Shown here in pieces: positions 14,478 through 24,077 of a stretch of DNA of 25,129 nucleotides. Below the pieces are notes generated by a model. That model was given only the letters and a program-made list of their open reading frames with translations, had not been told where the DNA came from and did no database searches. Source of the DNA: a virus. Where the stretch lies: the IMG/VR virus record IMGVR_UViG_3300037189_025064, positions 1 to 25,129 of that record. One strand, 5' to 3'. The stretch's first letter is position 1, and every line of letters starts with the position of its first letter. The translations under genes were made by a program, and so were the position numbers.

Positions 14478-17400
14478 ATGGCTACTAATGTAACAGCATT
14501 AAATAATGTAACAAACATATTACCTGGTTCAGTATCATCTCTAGTTTTGACTAATAATCAAACTAGAAAGTATGGTGTGGCTGGTGACTATGTTGAAATG
14601 AATGTATATGATCTAAATAATACTTTTATATTTCAAATTGTTCCTTTTTTAAATTTTAAAATTCCAGGAAATTATCCAGCTGAAACAGAAACATATACTC
14701 AAGAATTAGATTTCTCTCCAGAGGATGACGCTCAACAAAATAGTTTAGGATTTGGTAGTTATATATTTGAATATAATATTTTACGACCTAAGGTTATAAA
14801 TGATGTTAATAAGATTTTCTTCATCAAAGAAATATCAGCTAATAGAACTGAACTTAGATTAGGTACTAACTCCTCAGCAACAACATTAACTAATGGTGCT
14901 TTATCATTTATAAATGAATTTCAATCTTTAGGATATTTTAAAGAATTTTATATAAATTTAGGTAATGGTATTTTATTACCATGTATTAATATAGCGTTAG
15001 ATGAGAATACAGATCCACCAACTTTATTAATTAAACTTTTAAATCCATTACCTGGTAATTTTAATACTTTAGCAACTCTTAATATAGTTGATAAAATATC
15101 AGATAGTAAAGCATTCCAAGTAGGTATAACTCCTGATGTTATAAAACCAACATATGCTTCATTACGTAGCGCTAATTTTGATATAGAATTAGATAATGTT
15201 AGAGCTAATCCAACTCAATATTTTAGTTTTAATCAAATTATAGATTCAAAATCAAGTGTTAATTCACAACTACAATCTTTATTAGGATTAGTTAGTTCAT
15301 CTCAATTTAGTATAAATATTGATTATACTGATTTATCTAATTTTATTCATTATTCATCAGCTGTTAATAGATTAGATGGATTTAAATATAAACTTAATTT
15401 AATTGAGACTTATACAGCGGCTAGTTCTTCAGCAGCTTCTTTCTCAACAATAGCTGCTCAACAAGATGCTCAAAATTATAAAAACCAATTAAATAATGTT
15501 ATTCAAAGTTTTGATGGATATGAGAAATTTCTTTATTATGAATCATCTTCTTTTACTTGGCCTAAACAAAACTCAGTAAAACCATATATAAATTACGCTT
15601 CAACTTCTTCACAAGGGTTATTATGGTATAGCAGCAGTTATGACTCAGCTTCTTTATATGATATAAATAATCAAAATTATTTAATATACGCTTTACCAAC
15701 ATATATAAATGAAAATTCATCTAATAATAACTTATTTAAGTATATTTCTTCTATGGGTTTAATGTTTGATGAGATTTGGTTATATACTAAAGCTATAACT
15801 GATTTATATCAATCAAAAAATAATTTAACTAAAGGTATATCTAAAGATTTAGTATATTTTGCTCTTCAATCAATGGGAGTAAATGTATATCCTGATCAAG
15901 ATGGAGAAAATGTATTTCAATATTTATATGGAGTTACTCCTGATGGAAAATATCTTCCTAATACAGGATCATATGAGACTTTAGTAACAGCTTCTCAATA
16001 CTCTATGCCTGGTCAAGATCAGGAAAAAGGTATTTATAAACGTTTATATCATAATTTACCTTTATTACTTAAATCTAAAGGTACTAATAGATTTATTCAA
16101 TATTTAAATACTATATTTGGTATTCCAACAACAATAATGGGATATACTGAATATGGTGGTGTAGATAAATCTACAGCTACTACAGAATATGAATTTGATA
16201 GATTCACTTATGGTTTAAATACTATTAGCAATAATACAATAACTATACCTTGGAATTACACATCACAAAGTTTTAATAGGACTGGATATAATGATATAGT
16301 TCCTAATGGTATTGAACTTAGATTTAAAGCATTCACTACATCCTCAAATATTTTATCATCAACATACGCTACTCAATCTTTATTTTATAATGGATCTAAC
16401 TATTCATTAAATTTATTATACACAAATACAGGATCAAATAATTCTATTTACTCAGGTAGTGTTGGTGATTTTGGATACTTACAATTTAAATTAGGAACTA
16501 GTACTATTATTACTCCAACAATTCCTATTTTCACAACTGGATCAGATGGAGAAACATCTTGGTATAGTATTTTAGTGCAAAGAAGTAATCCTAATTTAAG
16601 AATAGGAGATGTTAGTACTTCTCAAACATATACTGTTTATGTTAAAAATAATATTTGGGGAAAAGTAGGACATGTCGCTAGCGCTAGTTTAACAACTACT
16701 ACAGAAAATACTTCCTGGTACACTCAAGGAACAACACTATCTATTGGTGGAGGTACATATCCATTTTCTGGATCAGTGCAAGAATTAAGATTATGGTCTA
16801 ATTTTATATCAGAATCTAAATTTAATATTCATGTCTTAAATCCTGAATCAATTGAAGGAAATATAACAGGATCTTCATTTAATGATTTAGCAACTAGGTT
16901 TACATTAGGAAATAATTTATACACATATAACCATAGTATAACTACAAAATTATATTCAACACATCCAGACCAAAATACTCAAATACTAACCGCTTCATTT
17001 TCAAATTTTTTAAATCAAAATAATTACTCATCATTTACTGAGACATATTATACTAATGTAGCCAACTCGGGATACGCAAATCCAGTAACAGATAAGGTGA
17101 GAATAATGAGTGGAAGTACATATGGTACTCAATTATTACCTAATAAGAGTATTGAAGTACAATCTTTATTACCAACAACAAAAGATATACACTTACTTGA
17201 CGCTAGTCTATCTCCACAAGATGAAATTGATAGAGATATTATAGCTAGTTTAGGTGCCACTTACACTATAGATGATTATATTGGTGATCCATCAGGTAAT
17301 AGTTTAATTAATTTAAATAAATTAAGATTTGATCATTTTAAAAAATATAAAAAACCATTCAACTATAAGGATTATATCCGATTAATTGAATTTTTCCACA

Positions 17401-20114
17401 CATCATTATTTAGAACACTTAAAGATTTTATACCTGCTAGAACTAATGCCGCTACAGGTATGGTTATAAAACCAAATATACTTGAAAGATCAACTCAAAA
17501 AATAAATGATCCTGGGGTAAATAAGCATAATAATATAACATCTTCTATTAATGTTTTATTTATTACTTCAAGTAATGGTGGAGGATATACACAACCTACT
17601 TATAGTTATACTATTAATTCTAATTTAGGTCCTGTTTCTCAAATTTCTGATGGTAGGGATTTCTTTACAGGTGAATTACCAAGTTCATCAATATTCATTC
17701 ATGATGATTTTGATATAGCTAATTATAATCCATTTGCTATTAATTTCAAATCAGATAATACAGGATCCTATTCTCAATCATTATGGAATGTTGAATTTAA
17801 TCCATTATTAAATAATGTTGAAAAAAATCAAACATCAAATCTTATAAAAAAATTAACACTTATAGGAGGTAATTTTGGATTTGTTTTTGGAAGTACTTAT
17901 GTTACTGAAAGTTTTGATTTACAAGATTTTACTTACTCATATAAACGTCATATTAACCCACGTTACATAGGAACTAAAGTATCTAGTTTAAAATATAACA
18001 CATATACTTCAACTTCATATACTGGATCTAATTTTAGTGTCGTTACTGGAGATAATTCATATGGTAAAACAGCTGTTATAGATCGTAATTCATATAAACT
18101 AGGATGGGTTAAGAGTATTCCATCTCAAAGTTTTAATTTTTATGATAAAACTATAATAAATTTAAAATATTTAATAGACTCAGATTCTAATATCACTGAA
18201 TTATCATCTAATAATAATAATTTATTTGAAGTACAAAATACTTTTAGATCAGGAGATCCTGTTAAAGTATCTATAACTGATATCCAAAATCCATCAAATC
18301 AAGTAACATTAGATGGTGTTAAAAATATTTTTAAAGGAGGATATAGATATGATCCTATAATCTATAGAGAAGGAAATGAGTCTTTAAATTTTACTTTTAC
18401 TTCTCCTATTAGTTCAATATTAAAGTATATTGGTGTGAATGCTAGAAGTGATAATTACTATCAATTTTCAGCTATAAATGTTAATGATATTCATCCTGCT
18501 CAAACTAATGATAATTATACTTTAACTTCTAATGATTCCTCAGCTACTCAACCTATGTCTTATGCTTTTTTTACAGAGACACAATGGAATTCTTATTTAG
18601 GTGGAGTTTATGGAGCTAATTCTAAAACAAATTTCACATATAATTTAGTATATAATTTTACAAATTCTCCTTATCCTTCAAGATATGGTAAATATGTTTG
18701 GGGATTTAAATTAACAAAATTTAATAATATTCTTAGTAATAGTGAAAGTGATTCAACAACATTTAACTCAACTTCAGCTGACTATTTCTATAAAGTACCT
18801 AGAACAAGTACTAAGTATTCTATAAGTGGACAAATACCTTTTTATTTTTATGGAGATGACCGAGTAGAAGTTCTTGCTACAGGAAATCGACCAGGTCCTG
18901 CTGGGTTTAAAATTTTCGCCGCTATTGAATCAACATCAGATATAAATAACTCAAACTGGAGACCTATAGTTATATCAGATATACAACAGATCTATTATCA
19001 AGGAAACCCAACAAATAATCCTCAAGGATATGATAATCAAATTATATTTGATAATATAGCTGAGGGTTTATTTCTTTGTAGATTTTCACAGGAAAATATA
19101 ACTTTATCAGCTGGAGATTATCTAAGAATAAGATTTTATTTATTATCAGTAACTGATATTTTTGGAGTTAATGCCAACAGTAACTACCCAGGACTAAATA
19201 AATTTACTTTTGTTATAGGAGGGGATGATATTTTAAACGGTATAGATTATAATTCAACTGAAAATGGTACTGGTATATTTACAACCCCAACAAGTAGAAA
19301 AACTTTTATTGATATAAAGGATAAAAATACCGCGTATAATGAAGATATATATGATAGTATATTACCTCCTATTTCTCCTTTATTTACTACTAGTTCAGCT
19401 TCTTCATCATCTATTGAGGTAGATACTGTTTTAAGTACTTATTATTATTCATCTTCCTTTACTCCATCATCAATTACAAGTAGAAATTATACACAAGTAG
19501 TTGATACTTTTAGTATACAACCTAATGATTTATTTAGATTTGGAAATTTTAACTCATCAAATCCTCAATATTATACTGTTATTTCTACCTCAAATACTGT
19601 ATCAGGTGTAACACCAGTAAGTATTGTAGCTAATTTTAATGGTCCTTTTGTATATAATGGAACCTCTTATAATAATAATTCTATATTTTATGATTTAAAT
19701 ACATATGGAAATCCATTTAAAATTGGTGATTACATTACTGTTAGTGGTACCTCTAATAATAATTTATCGGATATTGTTATAAAAGGTATATATATAAATT
19801 ATGGTTTAGTGTCATTAGATTTTGGAACATTAACTACTCCTTTTAATACAACTGGTGTAGCTGTTTCTGCTACATTAACACGTTATAGACCTAGTTTTAA
19901 AGTAAATTTTGATAAAAATATAAATGATAGTATATTATCATCAACAAATTTTGCTATTTTAAGACCTAAACCAGATGAAACAACAATTATTATAGACCAA
20001 AAGAAAAAACCAGGAGATGTTTCCCAAACTATATTATTACCATATGACGCTAATCAAAAATTACTTGATAATGTTGGTAAAATATATAAAGATTTCAACA
20101 CTGATTTAACTTAA
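14478..20114 (+). CDS. Giant baseplate/tail-fibre protein, 1878 aa, with ConA/LamG-like domain
   Basis: The largest gene in the window (5.6 kb). The N-terminal part (about residues 1-230) is beta-rich. Two stretches look conserved in large phage tail proteins: LLLKSKGTNRFIQYLNTIFGIPTTI, followed by YGG (about 526-560), and LFRTLKDFIPARTNAATGMVIKPNILERS (about 975-1005). A concanavalin/LamG-like beta-sandwich fills about 585-790, with the closing signature SGSVQELRLWSNF. The C-terminal 800 residues are Ser/Thr/Asn/Tyr-rich beta structure. No catalytic motif was found. The protein probably forms the outer baseplate or a fibre anchor and may bind host glycans. Its size exceeds T4 gp7 (1032 residues), the nearest positional counterpart, and homology to gp7 is not claimed. 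No frameshift is seen over its length. Confidence 0.72.
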   Translation: MATNVTALNNVTNILPGSVSSLVLTNNQTRKYGVAGDYVEMNVYDLNNTFIFQIVPFLNFKIPGNYPAETETYTQELDFSPEDDAQQNSLGFGSYIFEYNILRPKVINDVNKIFFIKEISANRTELRLGTNSSATTLTNGALSFINEFQSLGYFKEFYINLGNGILLPCINIALDENTDPPTLLIKLLNPLPGNFNTLATLNIVDKISDSKAFQVGITPDVIKPTYASLRSANFDIELDNVRANPTQYFSFNQIIDSKSSVNSQLQSLLGLVSSSQFSINIDYTDLSNFIHYSSAVNRLDGFKYKLNLIETYTAASSSAASFSTIAAQQDAQNYKNQLNNVIQSFDGYEKFLYYESSSFTWPKQNSVKPYINYASTSSQGLLWYSSSYDSASLYDINNQNYLIYALPTYINENSSNNNLFKYISSMGLMFDEIWLYTKAITDLYQSKNNLTKGISKDLVYFALQSMGVNVYPDQDGENVFQYLYGVTPDGKYLPNTGSYETLVTASQYSMPGQDQEKGIYKRLYHNLPLLLKSKGTNRFIQYLNTIFGIPTTIMGYTEYGGVDKSTATTEYEFDRFTYGLNTISNNTITIPWNYTSQSFNRTGYNDIVPNGIELRFKAFTTSSNILSSTYATQSLFYNGSNYSLNLLYTNTGSNNSIYSGSVGDFGYLQFKLGTSTIITPTIPIFTTGSDGETSWYSILVQRSNPNLRIGDVSTSQTYTVYVKNNIWGKVGHVASASLTTTTENTSWYTQGTTLSIGGGTYPFSGSVQELRLWSNFISESKFNIHVLNPESIEGNITGSSFNDLATRFTLGNNLYTYNHSITTKLYSTHPDQNTQILTASFSNFLNQNNYSSFTETYYTNVANSGYANPVTDKVRIMSGSTYGTQLLPNKSIEVQSLLPTTKDIHLLDASLSPQDEIDRDIIASLGATYTIDDYIGDPSGNSLINLNKLRFDHFKKYKKPFNYKDYIRLIEFFHTSLFRTLKDFIPARTNAATGMVIKPNILERSTQKINDPGVNKHNNITSSINVLFITSSNGGGYTQPTYSYTINSNLGPVSQISDGRDFFTGELPSSSIFIHDDFDIANYNPFAINFKSDNTGSYSQSLWNVEFNPLLNNVEKNQTSNLIKKLTLIGGNFGFVFGSTYVTESFDLQDFTYSYKRHINPRYIGTKVSSLKYNTYTSTSYTGSNFSVVTGDNSYGKTAVIDRNSYKLGWVKSIPSQSFNFYDKTIINLKYLIDSDSNITELSSNNNNLFEVQNTFRSGDPVKVSITDIQNPSNQVTLDGVKNIFKGGYRYDPIIYREGNESLNFTFTSPISSILKYIGVNARSDNYYQFSAINVNDIHPAQTNDNYTLTSNDSSATQPMSYAFFTETQWNSYLGGVYGANSKTNFTYNLVYNFTNSPYPSRYGKYVWGFKLTKFNNILSNSESDSTTFNSTSADYFYKVPRTSTKYSISGQIPFYFYGDDRVEVLATGNRPGPAGFKIFAAIESTSDINNSNWRPIVISDIQQIYYQGNPTNNPQGYDNQIIFDNIAEGLFLCRFSQENITLSAGDYLRIRFYLLSVTDIFGVNANSNYPGLNKFTFVIGGDDILNGIDYNSTENGTGIFTTPTSRKTFIDIKDKNTAYNEDIYDSILPPISPLFTTSSASSSSIEVDTVLSTYYYSSSFTPSSITSRNYTQVVDTFSIQPNDLFRFGNFNSSNPQYYTVISTSNTVSGVTPVSIVANFNGPFVYNGTSYNNNSIFYDLNTYGNPFKIGDYITVSGTSNNNLSDIVIKGIYINYGLVSLDFGTLTTPFNTTGVAVSATLTRYRPSFKVNFDKNINDSILSSTNFAILRPKPDETTIIIDQKKKPGDVSQTILLPYDANQKLLDNVGKIYKDFNTDLT

Positions 20115-20124
20115 CTAAATATAA

Positions 20125-20802
20125 ATGACAAATATATATTATTTACAAGCTTCAGGGTCAACTCCATCTAGTGTAACTATTGTTCCTGGAGATACTTTTG
20201 TATTACCCTCTAGTATTTTTAATAGTACATCAAATACTTACTTAAAATTTCCTGGTGCTACTTTAGAAATAACAGCTAGTGCTTATTATACAACAGAATC
20301 ATTTAGTTCAACAGTTGGTACTTTAAGAGTTTATGTTCGTAGTGGAAGCGCAACATATGCATCCTTTCCTCTAGAGGCTGTAAATATACTTTATAATACT
20401 GAATTTATTAACACAGGAGTTCCAACAACTCCAACAGAGAATAGTGTTTTAAATTTATATTTTAGTTTTAGTAATATGGATTTGAAAGGTCAAGAATCTA
20501 CTGGTTATTTTATAACATCTAGTAATGTTTATTTTGGAGCCAGTGGGTCTAATAATACAGGAAGTAGTTATTTAACTGTAGATTCAGGTAAATCTTATAC
20601 AATAACTGTTACAGGAAGTTCCTATTATAATAATTATAGTGCTTCTTTGTATATTTACAATACAACAAATAATTCTTCAAGAAATTTATCTTTAGGTACT
20701 TTAATAACTAGTGCAGTTGCTATAAACACAGGCGCATCAGCTTCTTTCTATCCTACTTCTTCTAATTCGTATTATATAAGTATGGGTATTATTGGAGTAT
20801 AA
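20125..20802 (+). CDS. Beta-rich Ser/Thr/Tyr/Asn-rich virion protein, 225 aa
   Basis: I do not recognise the family. The product is almost entirely predicted beta strands separated by Ser/Thr/Asn/Gly loops, for example ATLEITASAYYTTESF and LRVYVRSGSATYASF. The second half holds YTITVTGSSYYNNYSASLYIY, again with alternating hydrophobic residues. There is no signal peptide, cysteine or catalytic motif. The composition is like the C-terminal part of the giant protein just upstream (10-nt gap), so it may be a fibre or decoration subunit that sits on it. It is the last gene before a promoter candidate at 20818. Confidence 0.65.
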   Translation: MTNIYYLQASGSTPSSVTIVPGDTFVLPSSIFNSTSNTYLKFPGATLEITASAYYTTESFSSTVGTLRVYVRSGSATYASFPLEAVNILYNTEFINTGVPTTPTENSVLNLYFSFSNMDLKGQESTGYFITSSNVYFGASGSNNTGSSYLTVDSGKSYTITVTGSSYYNNYSASLYIYNTTNNSSRNLSLGTLITSAVAINTGASASFYPTSSNSYYISMGIIGV

Positions 20803-20817
20803 TTTTTAAATTTTAAT

Positions 20818-20826
20818 ATATTTATA
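20818..20826 (+). promoter_or_regulatory. Candidate phage late promoter (ATATTTATA)
   Basis: The 9-mer lies in the 43-nt gap between two virion genes. Its end is 19 nt before the ATG at 20846, a spacing close to that at 13002 (20 nt). No terminator hairpin is seen in the gap, so it may boost rather than separate transcription. Confidence 0.42.
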
Positions 20827-20845
20827 ACTATAACAAATAAAAACT

Positions 20846-21514
20846 ATGTCATTTTTAAACAATCAGTTAGTAACAATTGATGCTGTCCTAACAAAGAAAG
20901 GACGTGAATTAATGGCTCGTAATGATGGTTCATTTCAAATCACACAATTTGCTTTAGCGGATGATGAAATTGATTATACTTTGTATAATCCTTCACACCC
21001 ATCTGGTTCAGCATTTTTTGGTGAGGCAATTGAAAAGATGCCTTTATTACAAGCGTTCACAGACGAAACACAAAATTTAAAATACAAATTAGTTACATTA
21101 CCTCGTGGTACAAGTAAATTACCTGTATTAAATCTTGGTTTCTCAACTGTATCTTTACGTCAAGCAGCTTCTTTAACTATTACTCCTCAAACATTAAATT
21201 ATTTAGGAGCTACATCAACATTTGAACCATCAGGATATTTAATGACTGTGGGAGACTCAAGATTTCTTAGTACATTCACTGGAGCCGGAATTGACACAAC
21301 AGCTTTAGCTACAGCAACCACTATACCAAATACTAGTGGAGCTAGTTTATCAGCTAGTCAAATTGGTACATCATTTAGTTTAATAGCTACAACTATTAAT
21401 ACTTTATTTGGAACAACAGCTTTACCGGGTGCTACTATAACAACAACAATAACTTGTATTGGTAGAGATAGTGGAGCTAGAATTACAGTACCTTTAATAA
21501 TCACAAAAACTTAA
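20846..21514 (+). CDS. Conserved virion structural protein, 222 aa
   Basis: The N-terminus carries a pattern I know from structural proteins of T4-related phages: MSFLNNQLVTIDAVLTKKGRE, then FQITQFALADDEIDYTLYN (about residues 30-48), then a GEAIEKMPLLQAF segment (59-71) and LKYKLVTLP (78-86). After about residue 100 the protein is Thr/Ala/Ser/Gly-rich beta structure (TLTITPQTLNYLGAT, ending DSGARITVPLIITKT), likely an immunoglobulin-like domain or a set of loops exposed on the particle. The family has no proven function that I can state; it is found among tail and baseplate genes. It is the first of three consecutive genes with 10-12 nt gaps. Confidence 0.7.
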   Translation: MSFLNNQLVTIDAVLTKKGRELMARNDGSFQITQFALADDEIDYTLYNPSHPSGSAFFGEAIEKMPLLQAFTDETQNLKYKLVTLPRGTSKLPVLNLGFSTVSLRQAASLTITPQTLNYLGATSTFEPSGYLMTVGDSRFLSTFTGAGIDTTALATATTIPNTSGASLSASQIGTSFSLIATTINTLFGTTALPGATITTTITCIGRDSGARITVPLIITKT

Positions 21515-21526
21515 TTAACATAAGAT

Positions 21527-22549
21527 ATGTCATTTACACAATTCGCCTCTGATGATTCAGTTATAAGCTCTGACGCCACTATATCTCCCATGTGGACTGG
21601 AGATATCGCAGCATTAACTACATTTTTTACTAGTTCAACTCAAGAATCTTCAGTTCCTGGAACTTTTTATCTTGATGTTTATCAAACAGGATCTAGTTTA
21701 AGTAATGCTGAAGTACAATTTTCTATAGCTTATGGCCATGTGAGTGGATCAGGATCTGGATATTTTAACCAGCAAATCCCAGAAAAAACACCAACAAGAG
21801 ATATATATGGTCAATTTAGATCATTAATATATGGAGATGAGAATACATCATTTACTTTTGGATCAGATGATATATCAAAAGATATTATTGTATTATCTAT
21901 TAATAGAGCCCGCTTTAAAGAATCATTCAATCCAGGCTCTTTAACATTAACTATCAACAGTGGTAGTAATACTATTAAATTAACTGATGATTCAACAGTA
22001 AATACAACAGCTACTTATATTGGAACATCTCGTGTGTATTATTTATTAAGTGGTTCTTATAATAGTGTAAAATCAACAACATATACTGATAGTGGAAGTT
22101 ATGGTATGATGATTCCTGATGAAGGATTAATTATATTAAATCCAAGAGCTTTATCATTATCATCAGCGAATGGAGGTGTAGGAGCTATATTTAATGAACA
22201 AGCTTCATCAACATCTTTTTCTGCTAATCCTAATAATAGGATGGTATTTCAAATGTTATCTGCTTCATCAGCTGCAAATTTCCGTTTACAGAATTATGAA
22301 ACAATATCTTCAAGATATTTCTTTGTAAGAATAAAGAATGGTGATTATAATTATACTACAAATCCAACAGTAATTGATGCGAATGGTAATTTATTATATA
22401 CATCTTTAATATATAATTCTCAAACATTTATTACATCTGTAGGATTATATAATAACAGTGGTGATTTAGTAGCCGTAGCTAAACTAAATAAACCATTAGT
22501 TAAAGACTTTACTAAAGAATTATTATTAAGAGTTAAATTAGATTTCTAA
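21527..22549 (+). CDS. Virion structural protein with GLYN...AVAK C-terminal module, 340 aa
   Basis: A beta-rich protein. The middle contains a conserved-looking block, QIPEKTPTRDIYGQFRSLIYGDENTSF (about residues 82-108), followed by an FGSDDISKDIIVLSINRARFKE segment (111-132). The C-terminal 41 residues, with SVGLYNNSGDLVAVAKLNKP and ending LLRVKLDF, recur in altered form in the next protein. I recall this ending in structural proteins of T4-like phages, but no biochemical role is known to me. No signal peptide or catalytic residues are seen. It is translated between two other virion genes with gaps of 12 and 10 nt; before it TAACATAAGAT stands where a Shine-Dalgarno would be expected. Confidence 0.7.
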   Translation: MSFTQFASDDSVISSDATISPMWTGDIAALTTFFTSSTQESSVPGTFYLDVYQTGSSLSNAEVQFSIAYGHVSGSGSGYFNQQIPEKTPTRDIYGQFRSLIYGDENTSFTFGSDDISKDIIVLSINRARFKESFNPGSLTLTINSGSNTIKLTDDSTVNTTATYIGTSRVYYLLSGSYNSVKSTTYTDSGSYGMMIPDEGLIILNPRALSLSSANGGVGAIFNEQASSTSFSANPNNRMVFQMLSASSAANFRLQNYETISSRYFFVRIKNGDYNYTTNPTVIDANGNLLYTSLIYNSQTFITSVGLYNNSGDLVAVAKLNKPLVKDFTKELLLRVKLDF

Positions 22550-22559
22550 TGTTTCACCT

Positions 22560-23570
22560 ATGTCAGCATTTAAAAGAATCAGTGTATCCGACTCATTTGT
22601 AGTACCATATACAGCTAATAAAAGCTGGAATATACCATCAGCTTCATTAGCTGATTATCAGATAACAATAAATAGAGGAGTTAAGAATACAAGTTCTTTT
22701 AATCCTAATGAAACAACATCTAGTAATCAGTATCCTAGTTTAGTTTATAATACTATCAATGTATCATACTACCCAAATTTTATACCAGGATATATAAATA
22801 CATCTTCAATGTATGGTACCATCTTTAATGATGGTACCTTATCAACTTCATCATATTATAATGGATTTGTTAATTTAGGTAATCTAAATACTATAAAATA
22901 TTTCCCTACTAATCCTGATAATATTATATACACTGTTAATCTTCCTCGCCAGATAACTGGTGATAAAATTTTACCATCAACTTTCACATTAACATATACT
23001 AGTGCCTCAGTGGTTCATAAATTATATGATGATGGAAATTATAATTTATTATATAGTGGAAGTAATGTAAGTTCTTCTATTGGAACTATATTATCACAAA
23101 GTTCATATGTTGGAAATATATTTTATGAGCAAAATATCGCTGTATTAACTGTTATACCTAGTCCTATTTCTCAATCCCTTTTTAGCAATATTGTTGATAT
23201 TAGTTTTCAAAATAATCATATTGTTTATGAAAATTTTACTAAATGCACTATAAAAGATTATGAATATAATGCATCATACAACCCAACATTATTATCAGGT
23301 AGTCAAGGTATTTTAACACCATATAGTAGTTCAAATGCTAGTGATAAAGTTTATATAACATCAATTCAAAATTATGGAATATTAAAAAATTTCACTACTG
23401 GTTCTATCTCAGGATCAGAATTTTCTCCATATGTTGCATCTATAGGTTTATATAATGACGCTCAAGATTTATTAGCTGTTGCTAAAATGTCAACACCTAT
23501 TCCTATACCATCAAATACTGATATGACATTTTTAGTGAAATGGGATACTAATTTTATAAGTAAATTTTAA
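22560..23570 (+). CDS. Virion structural protein sharing the C-terminal module of its neighbour, 336 aa
   Basis: A beta-rich protein with a helix-poor, Ser/Asn/Tyr-rich composition. The N-terminus MSAFKRISVSDSFVVPYTANKSWNI is followed by strands, and NLPRQITGDKILPSTFTLTYT (about residues 128-148) marks a conserved-looking core. The last 48 residues, with SIGLYNDAQDLLAVAKMSTP and LVKWD, correspond to the ending of the preceding protein. The two genes may therefore encode partners with a common anchoring domain. No enzyme motif is seen. It is the last gene of the structural block; a 27-nt gap with a promoter candidate separates it from the nuclease and primase genes. Confidence 0.68.
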   Translation: MSAFKRISVSDSFVVPYTANKSWNIPSASLADYQITINRGVKNTSSFNPNETTSSNQYPSLVYNTINVSYYPNFIPGYINTSSMYGTIFNDGTLSTSSYYNGFVNLGNLNTIKYFPTNPDNIIYTVNLPRQITGDKILPSTFTLTYTSASVVHKLYDDGNYNLLYSGSNVSSSIGTILSQSSYVGNIFYEQNIAVLTVIPSPISQSLFSNIVDISFQNNHIVYENFTKCTIKDYEYNASYNPTLLSGSQGILTPYSSSNASDKVYITSIQNYGILKNFTTGSISGSEFSPYVASIGLYNDAQDLLAVAKMSTPIPIPSNTDMTFLVKWDTNFISKF

Positions 23571-23575
23571 TTATA

Positions 23576-23589
23576 ATATTTATATTAAA
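23576..23589 (+). promoter_or_regulatory. Candidate phage promoter (ATATTTATATTAAA)
   Basis: This 14-mer is identical to 3263-3276 and ends 8 nt before the ATG at 23598. Here it precedes a nuclease and the primase rather than a virion gene. Either the promoter class is not limited to late genes or it is read through to genes further downstream. Confidence 0.42.
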
Positions 23590-23597
23590 TAAACGTT

Positions 23598-24074
23598 ATG
23601 AATAATTGGTTATATCACACTGACGATGGATCTTTAAATTCATTAGCAGATAATTTTCAAACAAACTGTTATGGTTTTGTTTATAATATTACTAATCTAG
23701 AAACAGGAAAATTTTATATTGGTAAAAAAGCATTTTTTCATAACAAGAAGAAAAAACTTACTAAAAAAGAACTTGCTGAACAAACAGGACCTGGTCGTAA
23801 AACCATTACTAAAGTAGAACAAGTTGATAGTGGTTGGAAAGATTATTATGGTTCATCTAAAGAACTACTTGCAGATCTTAAAACTTTAGGCAAAGACAAA
23901 TTCGAAAGAGTCATATTACAGTTTTGCCCTACCAAAAAACAACTCACATATTACGAAATACAATACCAGATAACTTATGGTGTTTTACACACTACTAATA
24001 GCTACAATGACAATGTGTTAGGAAAATTCTATAGAAAAGATTTTGCTACTCAAGAAATAGATGCTATATTATAA
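23598..24074 (+). CDS. GIY-YIG-like nuclease, 158 aa
   Basis: The core reads CYGFVYNITNLETGKFYIGKKAF (about residues 24-46). GFVY takes the place of GIY and YIG is intact, spaced as in the GIY-YIG fold. Further family features are W-KDYYGSS (80-87) followed by a helix, and Glu120 in TYYEIQYQ as the candidate metal-binding residue. A Lys-rich insertion (about 44-72) separates the two halves. Relatives in T4-like phages are free-standing homing endonucleases (Seg type) or nucleases of unknown role. No DNA-binding tail is apparent after residue 135. It starts behind a promoter candidate and ends 3 nt before the primase start, so the two are co-transcribed. Confidence 0.7.
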   Translation: MNNWLYHTDDGSLNSLADNFQTNCYGFVYNITNLETGKFYIGKKAFFHNKKKKLTKKELAEQTGPGRKTITKVEQVDSGWKDYYGSSKELLADLKTLGKDKFERVILQFCPTKKQLTYYEIQYQITYGVLHTTNSYNDNVLGKFYRKDFATQEIDAIL

Positions 24075-24077
24075 GTT

